Source: Impatiens glandulifera (taxonomy: Eukaryota > Streptophyta > Magnoliopsida > Ericales > Balsaminaceae). Taken from it: a stretch of DNA of 64,000 nt. Both the position numbers and the translations under genes were made by a program. The notes beneath the pieces are model-generated. The model worked only from the letters and a program-made list of their open reading frames with translations, was not told the origin of the DNA and ran no database searches. The DNA lies in NCBI RefSeq assembly GCF_907164915.1, contig NC_061867.1, forward strand, positions 42,082,338 through 42,146,337. Reading direction: 5' to 3'. Below, piece after piece: positions 10,827 through 21,522 of the stretch. The first letter of the stretch is position 1. Each line of letters begins with the position of its first letter.

Positions 10827-13198
10827 CATCTGAAAAGCTCTAGAGATTTTAGATTTTTGGTGAAAATTCTGGCAGCAAATTCTCTCATCGCGAATAACAC
10901 GATCGGCACAATCGGCACGAACGACACAATCAATACCATTTTCACGGTATCAAGGTCGTGGTTCGCTAATTGTGATCACATTGCTAGTTTCTCAGTTTCG
11001 TTTGTCAAACGTGCGCACGATCGACACAATCGACACAATCGACACGAATGACACGGTATCGACTCTAATTGTTAGGTAGGTCATTCATCTACAAGCTTGG
11101 TTGGAAGGTTAGGGTTTCTGGTTGACCATGTTTTATATAGCTAGGATTTCTGGTGTACCATGTTCTATAATTGTTCTTCTTTATTGCTTTGTTTCTTTGT
11201 TATGTTTTTCATTAAAATGGGAAGAAAGAAAAACAACAAGTATATAAGGAAGTCAAATAATTTGTGATGGAAGGTTTAAGGGAGGTAGCTGAAAAGAAAA
11301 TTGATATGATTGCTGAAGAAATAATTCAAGAAAAACGGGAATGCAACAAAGGTAAGGAACCAATTGCTGTTCCAAATTCTGAAGAAAATGTTGTAGGAAA
11401 ATAGGGGAAGAAATAAGTAATTTGGAATGTTGGTTATAATGAAAGAGCCAACATGTTTGGTCTTAAAAACTATATTACCAAACTCCCAATGCATGCTAAG
11501 AAGGGTGAAATCATAATCAGTAAAGAGAAAGCTCGACAAATAACAGTTCAACTCAATATTCATTATCTCTAGGACTAAAATTTATTGAAAAAAACAGAAT
11601 ATGAGGAAATAGTTAAATGGTCAGTTGATGCAATGAAGGAGCTGATGAAAGCTCCCAAAACCAAGACCTTCACTAACAGGAGTAATTCAACATGGAAAGT
11701 CAACGAGGTATGGATAAATAAAGTAGGAAAGAAATCTGAAGATCATGCCTACAAAGGAAAAATCTACTTGGGGAATATCCAAACAAAGGTAGAGGTACTT
11801 AACTCTCCTTTTGAATTCAAACTGCCTTCTAAAATAGAGGAGAAATGTATTGAAGACTGAGAGTTTGTAGTGATTGGAAACTTTATTGGGAAAAACAAAG
11901 TATCATTCCAAACTACCAAAGAGACACTAATTAAATAGTGGGAATAAAATGGGCTTGAAAAAGTTTATGCAAATATACATGATCTCTATTTTCTGCAGTT
12001 CAAAAAGGGCTCAAATCTGAAAGAAATTTTGGAGAAAGGGCATACTTACATATGATCAAATTGCATGAATCTGGAAAAGTAGTCAAAAGAGATGAATCTA
12101 CAAAGCAAACCAAAAGATGCCCAGATTTAGTTCAAGATTTGGAACATTCCAGCCCGCATGTACAATGCTGAAGCAATTAGTCATTTTGCAGGTACAATTG
12201 GGAAACCATTATATATGGACCCAATAACTGAAGGAGGAGAACACTTGTCCTTTGCTAGAATTAGCATTATAATACATCCTAAGAGTCTCCTGCCAATGAA
12301 AATGACAGTTGTTGACATAAAAGTAAAGCACAATGTCATGGAGATCTCTTATGAATGGAAACCAAAAAGGTGTACTTTCTGTAACATTTTTCTGCACAAT
12401 AAATGTGATAAAGCTAAAGAAGAAGAGTTATAAAAACCAGAAAATAGAAAAGAAAAGAAGGAAATAGAGGAGGTTAAACTCAAAGATCAAACATTTGTAG
12501 AAGAAAGCAAGAAGGATTATGAGAAAATGGAAAGCAACGAAAGAAAGAAAGTAAAGGGAATCAAGGTGAAGAGGAAAAGAAAATTTTCTGTAATGCAAAG
12601 GATTATGACTAAAATGGAAGATGAACCTCAAGTTATTGTTGAGGAAACTCAAGATGAAAACACCCAGAATTTCAAAGCTGAAATAAAGAATTCTAAAGCT
12701 GATAAAGAAGATTCCAAAACCGATGTGGAGTCTGAAGCTGAAGCTGAAGATAAGAAAGACAAGAATACGTAAATTCAAGTTGAAGATAACAAAGGTAAAA
12801 ATCCTAAAAATCTCAGAAACAATTCTTTCTATTAAATCAGAACGGGCTCGTACAAAGAGAGAATTCAAAATGAGAAACAACAATACTCATCATCCTTTTC
12901 AATACAATCTCCTTTTATCGTTAGAGGAAGAGAAAGAGGTAGAGGAAGAGGAAGGGGAAGGAAGCCTCTCAATAAAGATAGATGGAATGCGAAAATCCCA
13001 GGCTGGGATGATAGATTTGAACGTAGTCATTTCTATTTGTAATCTCTGTTTTTTAGAATGTATGGATGCTACTAATCAGTTTTTTAGGGTCTTTTGATTG
13101 TCAACCTTAATCTTATCTAGAGTTTGTCTAACTTTGATTTCTGACCCTCCCACTTTTGGGATTTTAATGAAATGGTTTTAACCGTTTCCCCCCAAAAA
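10827..13198 (+). mobile_element. LINE (plant L1-type), ORF1 only, non-autonomous
   Basis: Flanked by a perfect 13-bp duplication AACAACGTTGAGG (10814-10826 and 13199-13211) and ending in a short A run at about 13194. Without it the surrounding LTR reads continuously and matches the other LTR copy near 25250. The body has an ORF1-like frame and a 3' end with CTCCCACTTTTGGGATTTTA that is shared with the LINE tail at 29711. No reverse transcriptase or endonuclease sequence is present between ORF1 and the 3' end, so it must have been mobilised by another LINE. Confidence 0.85.
11267..13042 (+). pseudogene. LINE ORF1: DUF4283-like nucleic-acid-binding protein with zinc-knuckle-like and RG-rich tail
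   Basis: Starts at ATG 11267; several stops and shifts break it. In order it shows a lysine/glutamate-rich N-terminus, a DUF4283-like region from about 11860 (EFVVIGNFIGKN), the segment WNIPARMYNAEAISHFAG then IGKPLYMDPITE at about 12140-12230, YEWKPKRCTFCNIFLHNKC at about 12350-12410, an acidic/basic stretch, and an RG-rich tail near 12915-12960 ending GWDDRF. These match plant L1 ORF1 proteins, which bind the element RNA. Only one CxxC pair is clear in the knuckle. It is no longer translatable as one protein. Confidence 0.78.
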
Positions 13199-13815
13199 AA
13201 CAACGTTGAGGTGTGCGTTAGTCGATCCACTACTTCGTGGACGCGTCTCTTTTTCGTTGTAGCGGGCGACGCTGCTAGCAACTGAGTGTTGGATGAAATT
13301 TTAGCGTTCATCCGATGGGAGTGGAGTCTGTTGCACTAAATTCTATTAATTTCATATACAACAAATCATGTTCCCTTTTTAGCCTTAGAGCTTGTTTGAA
13401 ATTGATTTTTCTTTCATCCCTTTGGCTTTGTTTTCAACCTACAAAATATATAAAATATTTTAAATAGACATAACATTTATTTTGCCTATCTATTTTAGGG
13501 ATTTTATAAATAATTTATTTGGGATAAAATCGCTACAAAATTTATCCTAAATTATTTATTTTAATTTCTTTTGACCCTTGAAATTAATTTGAGATTAAAT
13601 GAATACAATATTTATATCAAATTATTTTATTTATTTTTCTTAGCTATTATTTTAATTAATTGGGGGTGTTATTACTATAATAATTATTCCAATTAATTAT
13701 TTAATCATGTTTTGGCCTTAATTTTAATTATCTTGAATTTATTTATTCAAAATAATTATTTAGATATTTATAAATTGGGTAGGTAAAATTTCAGTGTTTA
13801 TAGAGTGCTCCTCTA

Positions 13816-14200
13816 AAACCGAGTTTGATTACAACAAACTAGTTTTTGAAAATTTAGGATGACATCTAACACTATGTTTACCCATCCAATTTATATTTTG
13901 TATGAGAGTAAAGGAACGATAAAACCTGGAGAGGGTGGATGTCGTTGTTGACTTCTTATTGCTGCATGTAACTGTTTGTCGAGGTTTTCCCAAGTGTCCA
14001 TTTTGTCATTTTTAATATTCCTTTGGTAATTATTTCAACAAGGATTAAATATTTTGACCAAGTGTGGTCTTCATCATATCATTGGATCTTGTTTACATAT
14101 CTTAACAAAGTATACGTAGAATTTATAGAATAATGGTGCAGGGATGACCATAAATATTGTTGAAAATCAACTTTTATCTTAATTAGACGTGAATATCAAC
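13816..14200 (-). other. 3' end of element A untranslated region
   Basis: Unique-looking stretch between the LTR and the first tandem array. It is similar to 45801-45960 of element C (for example ACAAACTAGTTTTTGAAAAT against ACAATATTAGTTTTTAGAGA), supporting common ancestry of A and C. No open frame of interest. Confidence 0.55.
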
Positions 14201-16325
14201 ATATTATTCGTATCAGATGTATTTTTTTATAACTATCGACCGATATTATTTTGTTAAAGTTTATTGGGATGATCATATACAAATTATGATAGTTAATGTC
14301 AATAGACAAGACATAAATGGACATGAAAGTTGATAAACTTATTCATGTGAGTTACTAATAAGTAATGTATGATGATCATATGCAAATGATCGTATTACTA
14401 TCAACATATAAAATTAGTTTAAACGTGAAGGTTGACAAACTAGTTCACTTACTAACAAGTAACGTATTTGAATGATCATATACAAACGATTGTGAGTACC
14501 TATTGGCCAATAGAGTTTATCGTGAAAGTTTGTAAACTTTTCCATGGAAGTTACTAACAAGTAAAATTTTGAGTGATCGTGTATAAATGAACGTGGAACT
14601 TATTAAAATATATGTTTGATTTTGACGTGAATGTTAATAAACTATTCACGAGAGTTACTAACAAGTATAGTTTAGAGCGATCATGGTAGAAATGATCGTG
14701 GTATTATCAATAACAGTTAGGTTTGATTTTGATGTGAATGTTAATAAACTATTCACAGGAGTTACTAACAAGTAACTTTAGAGCGATCATGGTAAAAACA
14801 TTTAGGAACTATTAACAGATATATTTGATTTTGACGAAATATTAATAAATTATTCACGAGAGTTACTAATAAGTAATGTTTATATCGATCATTGTAAAAA
14901 TAATTGAGGTATTATCAACAAATATGTTTGATTTTGATGTGAATCTTAATAAACAATTCATGGGAGTTACTAACAAGAATATTTAGAGCAATCAAGGTAA
15001 AAATGATTGAGGTACTATCAACAGATATGTATGATTTTGACGTGAATATTTTTTTGGATTTAAAAGAGAACTAGAATGACACCCCACAACCATGGCCCTC
15101 CGCTTAAAGTCAAAGCGCTTCTTGATGACGAACCCATAAAATTTTGGTTTCTTAAGTCGACTATTACCACTGGCCTACCTTGGTGGAGTGACATGAATGT
15201 TAATAACCTATTCACGGGAGTTACTAATAAGTAACGTTTAGAGCGATCATGGTAAAAATGATCGAGGTACTATCAACATATATGTTTGATTTTGACGTGA
15301 ATGTTAACAAACTATTCACAGGAGTTACTAGCAAGTAACATTTAAAGCAATCATGGTAAAATGATCGAGTTACTATCAACAAATATGTTTGATTTTGATG
15401 TGAATGTTAATAAACTATTCACATGAGTTATTAATAAGAAATGTTTAAAGCGATCATGGTAAAAATGATCGAGGTACTATCAACAAATAGGATTGATTTT
15501 GACATGAAAATTAATAAACTATTCACGTGAGTTACTAACAAGTAATGTTTAGAGCAATCATATATAAATGATCGTGGTACTATTAATAGATATGTTTGAT
15601 TTTGACGTGAATGTTAATAAACTATTCACGGGAGTTAATAACAAGTAACGTTTAGAGCGATCATGGTAAAAATGATCGAGTTACTATAAACATATATGTT
15701 TGATTTTGACATGAATGTTAATAAATTATTCACATGAGTTACTAACAAATAATATTTAGAAAAATCATGGTAAAAATGATCAAATTACTATCAACAAACA
15801 ATTTTAATTTTGACGTGAATATTAATAAACTATTCACGTGAATTACTAACAAGTAACGTTTAGAGCGGATCATATATAAATTATCATTGTACTATCTATA
15901 GATATTTGATTTTGATGTGAATGTTAATAAACTATTCACAGGAGTTACTAACAAGTAACGTGTAGAGCAATCATATTTAAATGACCGTGGTACTATCAAC
16001 AAAAATATGTTTAATTTTGACGTGAATATTAATAAACTATTCACATGTGTTACTAACAAATAACATTTACAAAAATTATGGTAAAAATGATCAAGAAACT
16101 ATCAACAAACAATTTTAATTTTGACGTGAATATTAATAAACTATTCATGTGAGTTAATAACAAGAAATATTTAGAGTGATCATTTATAAATGATCATAGT
16201 ACTATCAACAAATATATTTGAATTTGACGTGAATATTAATAAATTATTCACGGGAGTTACTACCATATAACGTTTTGAGCAATCATTGTAAAAATGATCG
16301 TGGTACTATCAACATATATGTTTGA
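14200..16325. repeat. Tandem array R1, unit about 105 bp, about 20 copies
   Basis: Copies of a unit of about 105 bp follow one another from about 14200, with the best conserved ones from 14630. Each unit carries three short inverted repeats: GTGAAT..ATTCAC, GTTACTAACAAGTAAC, and CGATCAT..ATGATCG, followed by GTACTATCAACA. The outermost pair of the first stem is C-G in several copies (14634, 15606, 16229) and T-A in others (14735, 15400, 15915). The array lies between pol and the 3' LTR of a Tat-type element, where such arrays are known to arise. Confidence 0.88.
15048..15188 (-). mobile_element. tRNA-derived SINE inserted in array R1
   Basis: A 141-bp non-repeat segment that interrupts the array. 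It is flanked by TGACGTGAAT (15038-15047) and TGACATGAAT (15189-15198), a 10-bp duplication with one mismatch. The minus strand reads a box A-like TAGGCCAGTGG, a box B-like GGGTTCGTCATC and ends in an A-rich tail. This is the layout of a plant SINE transcribed by RNA polymerase III. Confidence 0.72.
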
Positions 16326-16745
16326 TTTTGGATCATAAAGAAACAATACCACGCACCTATTGTCAAATAGGGTTTTGGTTGGATCATGTACGAATGATTA
16401 TTGGGTACCTATCAATAAATAAGTTTTTGATTGAATCGTATAGAAACGATATCATAAACCTATTGACAAATAGGGTTTTGGTTGGATCATGTACAAATGA
16501 TCTTGGGTACCTATCAACATATATGATTTTGGTTGAATCGTATAATAAAACAATATCATGTACCTATTGACAAATAGGATTTTAGTTGGATCATGTACGG
16601 ATGATTTTGGGCACATATCAATATATAGGGTTTTGTTTGAATCGTATAGAAACGATATATCATGTACCTATTGATAAATAGGGTTTTGGTTGGATCATGT
16701 ACAAATGATTTTTTTGGTACTTATCAACAAATAGAGTTTTAGTTG
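16326..16745. repeat. Tandem array R2, unit about 105 bp made of two half-units
   Basis: About four units of roughly 105 bp, each made of two related halves of about 52 bp. One half has GATCATGTACAAATGATC, the other has ATCGTATAGAAACGAT. Both are followed by CCTAT(T)..(A)ATAGG and GGTTTTGGTTG. One half is clearly related to part of the R1 unit (GATCATGGTAAAAATGATC then GTACTATCAACAAATA), so R2 and R1 share an origin. Confidence 0.85.
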
Positions 16746-17894
16746 AATTGACTACTTACTTAGCTTTTGTAGTATCATCCTTCACTTCTTTTGCCTTTAA
16801 GGGATTATTTCAATAGAATATTTTCTCCCTCTTTTTCGAAGTGACATTCATAACTAGTTGAAATCCGCCAGTTAGTGGTTTCAAGTTTTATTTATGAACA
16901 AAGAGCTCATGTGTTTGGATAAAGGGATGTTTTCCTACTTCTTAATTTCTTTTTTTTAGATTGGCATAAGCCTTGATCCCTTTAATGAATCCTTATACTT
17001 TGGTTTCTAAATGTGTTTGGGGATTAGCTCTGAACATAATTTTCTGACCTTTTATGATCATTATAAGGAAATCATTTTTTCCCTGATTTTCAAGATATTG
17101 GTTATAAATTCGATCTCGTATATAAACGATTATTTAGAATCTTAACTCTCGAAGGAGATGGTCAAAACATTGATATCTTAACGAAGTGCAACTCTTTTTT
17201 GTTTGAATAACCTTGAGCCACATTTCTTTGAAAGTTTAATCATCTTGAAATATCTTTTAGATTGGGTTCAAAACTTTCAGCTTTGGTTCCTTGTCATATA
17301 ATGTTGTTTTTTTTCTTTCGTTGACTCTGGGTATATAGAGTAGAATCAATACATTCTTTCTCTTTTGTAGCAATCAAGAATAGAGTATGAGTGTGCAACT
17401 AATGATTATTTCAATACTTCAACCTCTTTGAGTCGTTTTTTAGTTTCCGGGGTGTATCTAATAGAATTGATACATTCTATTCTTGTCGTTGCAATCAAGA
17501 CTAGAGTCTGAGTGAACAACGAATGGTGATTTCAATACCTCATCCAACACAGAAATATTTTTTTTTCTCTTTTTGTGGAGATTTGTTTGTTTATTCCTTT
17601 TTCCTTTTTGACATTTTTGTTTTTTGTTTTTTAATCTTCCCAAAGCATTTAGCTTTAAACCTCTATTTTCTATTGTATAGAAGTGATGATGCGTCTTTTC
17701 TCAATTTATAGCTCTTGGCCTTGCTTTTTAGTTTGATTTATTCAAGTTTTTTTCTTCTCTCTTTTGTATAATCGTTTAGAATGAAAAAGAGTTTATGATC
17801 GATATCATTCTATCAAAGATATTATGAAATAGTTGAGTTTGTTTTGAGATTATCACTTTTGGAAAAAAGTGATAATCTTTACTTTGTCCCTACT
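16746..17894 (-). other. Element A untranslated region with a 125-bp duplication
   Basis: Non-coding DNA between array R2 and the solo LTR. It aligns with 46560-47170 of element C (ATAAATTCGATCTCGT near 17105 and 46575). A segment of about 125 bp is present twice in tandem (about 17325-17445 and 17450-17560), as it is in C (46770-46990). Short open frames are not coding. Confidence 0.6.
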
Positions 17895-20800
17895 TGTACC
17901 GTACCCCCAGCGAGATCTCCATCTCCTGGTCCCATAGCTTAGCACGTTTTGTGGGGCAGACACATGGCAATATGGAGGGAAATATCATATCACAGGTTGG
18001 CTCAAGGTTCAATGCGTTTCAACATTGGTTTGCGTGTTAGACATCTTTTAAAATAAAACATTTAGTTTTTAAAAGATTTTGAAGATACCTAGAGCAATAA
18101 GAAATTAATTATGTAAAAATAATTAATTATTTGTTCAAAATTTAAATAACTTAGGAGGCTAAATAACAATTTAACCTGAACCCGGTTTAAATTAATCAAA
18201 TATAACAAATTTAAAAGATTATTTATTTGAAAATTAGAGTCGCCAATAGATTTAATGAAAATCAATAAAATGATACGTGTATAAACGTATTTAGACTATA
18301 GTTTCTGAAAAAGGTGGTTCGTTTATGCTCGGGAAAGGGCTTTCGCATTATGTCTTTCACACCAACGTAAGGACGATTTTAAAAAATTCTTCTAAAATAA
18401 AAAGTCTAGTTTTTATAAATCCAATTATAACATTTATTACCTTTAATTAGTAGTCTAGGGGTCCTAAGAGAAGATGAACTTTAAAAAATTGTACAAAATT
18501 ATTTAAAAAGGGTGTCTACATGTTGTGCTGGTATCTAGATTTAACAAACCTGAAAATATTAGCAGAGAATGTTAGAATTTAAAAATAAATTCCAAGCGGG
18601 GCCATCCAAAACATTGGTTTAGGAAACATTCCAAAAATAAAAAAAATCATTTTATAACCTTTCAAGATTATTTGACAATAGATTCGGATTCTAAAATTAA
18701 AAAAATAATTTTGATTTTGAAAAGTGGAACCAAATAGGCCTTAGGACCAGAGTCTTAGGACCTGGGTTCAGTTTGGTCGATCAAAGCTCGGTAGGGCTCA
18801 GACAAGACCGGAGTGGTTCAGACTAGGGCTCGGTCGCATGGGTCAAGGGACCGGAGAGCTCGGTGCTGGGCTCGGGAGGCTCAGTCTCAATCTCAGACGG
18901 CTCGGTCGAAGACTTGGGAGGCTTGGTCCCAAGTCAAGCCTACTAGTCTAGCTGCTCGGTCCTAGGGTTAGGTAGTTATCGACCTTAGGTCTAGGGTTAG
19001 GATTAGCTTTACTAATCTTAGGTTTATGAGGCTCGGTCCTAATCATCGGTCCTAGGTCTAGGAGGCTCAATCCTAATCATCAGTTTTAGGCTAAAGGCTC
19101 TTGGTCCTAGGTTAAATTAGGGTTTGGTCCTAGGTTAGAAACATTTATCATAGGATAAGGGGAGGACTCGGTCCTAAGTCAAAAAACTCGGTCAAGCTCC
19201 ATGGTCCTAGGATAAAACCATCGGTCGCAGGGCTCGGTCCTTCCTCAAGAACATCGGTTCTAACCCACGGTCGGAGCTGAAGAACACCGGTCGGACTCTT
19301 CGGTCGTTGGATAAGTCCCTCGGTCGCTGAATAGGTTCCTTAGTCGGACTCCTCAGTCGCCGACTAAGATCCTTGGTCAGATGTAGGATTGAGGTGTTCT
19401 TGATTTGGTCAAAATTTTGGGATCTTTCGAATTAGCCCATTTCAAGGTCCATTTTTTGTTCCATTAACTTTGAAATGAAATATATAGTTGAACTTAACCA
19501 AAACAAGAACATCATTCAAACATTAAAAAAGTTTTTGAAGATTGAATCAATATCTAAATTTTTTCAAAAACACAATTTGATCAAACATGATCAAATCGAT
19601 AAAACGGTTACTTGGAATTCATCCTAACATGTTAACAAACATGTATAACAACTAATTGTATCAAGAAATCCAGATTAAAACAAAGAACACAAAATTTTAA
19701 AAAATCCAGTTTTAGGCTTAATTTTTAAAAATTTCAGTTTGATCAAACATGATCAAATCATGATTACAATTTCTTGGGATTCATTCTAACGTGTTAACAA
19801 ACATGTATAGCAACAATTGGATAAAAAATCAAGAATAAAACCAAAAACACAAAGATTTTAAAAATTCAACTTTCAAACTCAAACTTTTGAAATTCTTGAT
19901 TTAGTTTGATTTAATTTGATCTCTTTGAACAGAAAGTTCATACATGATATATATAATGATTCTAAACATAGAAATCACATAACTAAAGCTTAAAATAGAT
20001 CAAACCCGATCAAACAAAAAATTCAAAAATTCAAAATTTTCAATTACAGATTGTAATTCAAGGCTCCTAGATTCATACCAATAGTTGGAGAATACTCCTT
20101 TGATGTGTTGGAGGCTATTCAGAAACCTGGATCGAAGTTGGGATCGCCGGAGGAGGTTTTGATAAAAACCATATTTGGCCGGAATCTTCAAATCTTCTTT
20201 TAGGGGATGTTGTTGTGTAATTGTTTGATGATTATTTGATAAGTATAAGGGGCTATTTATAGTGCCTCAAGAGATCGATTGAGGTAATCCAATTCAAGAT
20301 GAATTTGACCTCCGACAAAATTATCTCCAAGTTCTATATACTTTGTTGGAAGCCTTATCTAGGGAAGGATAAGGTTGGAGGATAAAGGTGAAATGTGGGC
20401 GTCAGTGAGAGGAGCACATGGTCGAAAAAATCAAAGGATTTGATCGCATGTGGAGGAAGCTAGAGCTTCTGGAAGAATCGCAATGGCGAGGTTGCGAGTC
20501 TGGGGAAGAATATGAGTTGAACGACGTCGTTTTGGGTAACAGAATGCAAGGTTCTGTTGGAGTTCCGTCCGCGATCAGCTTAGTTGACTAACAGGGTTAG
20601 TTTGTCCCGTTAGTTGATCGGGTGTGGTCGGTTGTGCGCTTGATCCGTTGTAGTGGGGTCTGGCACATTATGGGCTTTTGGATGAGATCTGGGCGCTCAT
20701 CTAATGGTCCAAGATCTTGCTATAAGGTTTTAACAAAAATCCGGCTACACAGGATTATCCGATTTTATTTTTATTTAAAAGTTTTATTAAAATCGATTTT

Positions 20801-21224
20801 TAATTTCTTTTAAATTCATTTTTCACCAAAAATTTCACAAAAAATATTTCTTGAATCATAATAAAACTTATGATCATAATTTATTTTATTTGGTATTTTT
20901 GGGAATTTTGGGGTATTTTATTTAATTGCCTTAACTCATAAATTAAACATAATTCATGATTAAATCAAAATTAAATATTTTTAACCTCTTCTTTGGTATA
21001 ATTTGGGTAAAATACATACAATATTTAATGCTCAAATTATTTTTGAAATTTTGAATAATTTATTTAATTAGGGTTTAATTATCACATTAATCAATCCTTA
21101 ATCAGGATTTAATTCCTTCTTTAAGTTATTTTGAATATAAAAATTCAAATTATTATTTTATTACTACTAAAAATAATAATAATATTTGAAAGAGAATAGG
21201 GTAAGTAAAATTTTCATGCTTACA
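17895..21224 (-). repeat. Solo LTR of the element C family
   Basis: A 3330-bp LTR beginning TGTACCGTACCCCC and ending CATGCTTACA, flanked by CTACT (17890-17894) and CCACT (21225-21229), a 5-bp duplication with one change. It aligns along its length with the two LTRs of element C, including the CGGTCCTAGG-rich part (18740-19380), two copies of a repeat of about 180 bp with TTTGATCAAACATGATCAAA (19575 and 19740) and a TATA box on the minus strand. No internal region is attached, so it probably formed by LTR-LTR recombination after insertion into element A. Confidence 0.85.
20255..20262 (-). promoter_or_regulatory. TATA box of the solo LTR (minus strand)
   Basis: The minus strand reads CACTATAAATAGCCCC at the place matching the TATA boxes of the other four LTRs. 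It shows the solo LTR is in the minus orientation, like its host element. Confidence 0.7.
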
Positions 21225-21522
21225 CCACTTTTTCCTTAAATCCTCTATATCAGTTCATAATAGGGATTGAGGTTTTCTTCCTTTCTCACAATTTTGTTGT
21301 GAGAGTACTAAGAATTTTATTGATTTACTTAAGACTGGGCTTACAAAAATATAGGTTGCCTACGTATCTTCTCTACTTTTTATTTTTATACTGAGAAGAA
21401 TCAGGTCTTTCATAGTTCGGACCAAAGTAAGTGGTACAAGTTTTACAAAAGTTGGATCAGATTTTGTTGAAATAAGCTTCTTTCAAGGTTGAGCTTAAAA
21501 CTATTTTTCGCGTAGCTTGATA
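21225..21522 (-). other. Start of element A 3' untranslated region, just after pol
   Basis: Non-coding on the plus strand. It aligns with 47795-47890 of element C (GGTTGCCTACGTATCTTC and GAAGAATCAGGTCT), showing that A and C share the sequence flanking their different arrays. Confidence 0.55.

Larger units (their letters stand above)
8583..13802 (-). repeat. 3' LTR of element A, interrupted by a LINE
   Basis: Runs from TATAACCCTCG at 8583 to GTGTTTATA at 13802. Removing the LINE (10827-13198) and one copy of its 13-bp duplication leaves about 2.8 kb. From about 10005 onward it aligns throughout with 24395-25855, the 5' LTR copy, for example TCATAAGTTGAATTACAAC followed by AACACTCTTGAACT. It contains a GC-richer stretch at 9360-9740 with repeated CGGTCG motifs. 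Next to it at 13803-13815 the minus strand reads a purine-rich tract, a plausible polypurine tract. Confidence 0.8.

Noticed and set aside
12428..12883. Minus-strand open frame of 151 residues, Phe/Leu-rich
   Set aside because: Antisense to the lysine/glutamate-rich tail of LINE ORF1; lacks stops because of base composition.
14200..16745. CRISPR-like regular repeats
   Set aside because: Units are contiguous and diverged, with no unique spacers; the setting is a plant retrotransposon 3' UTR.
18940..19140. Telomere-like CTAGGGTTAGG motifs
   Set aside because: They are irregular and part of the CGGTCCTAGG-rich LTR segment shared with other copies; no run of TTTAGGG.
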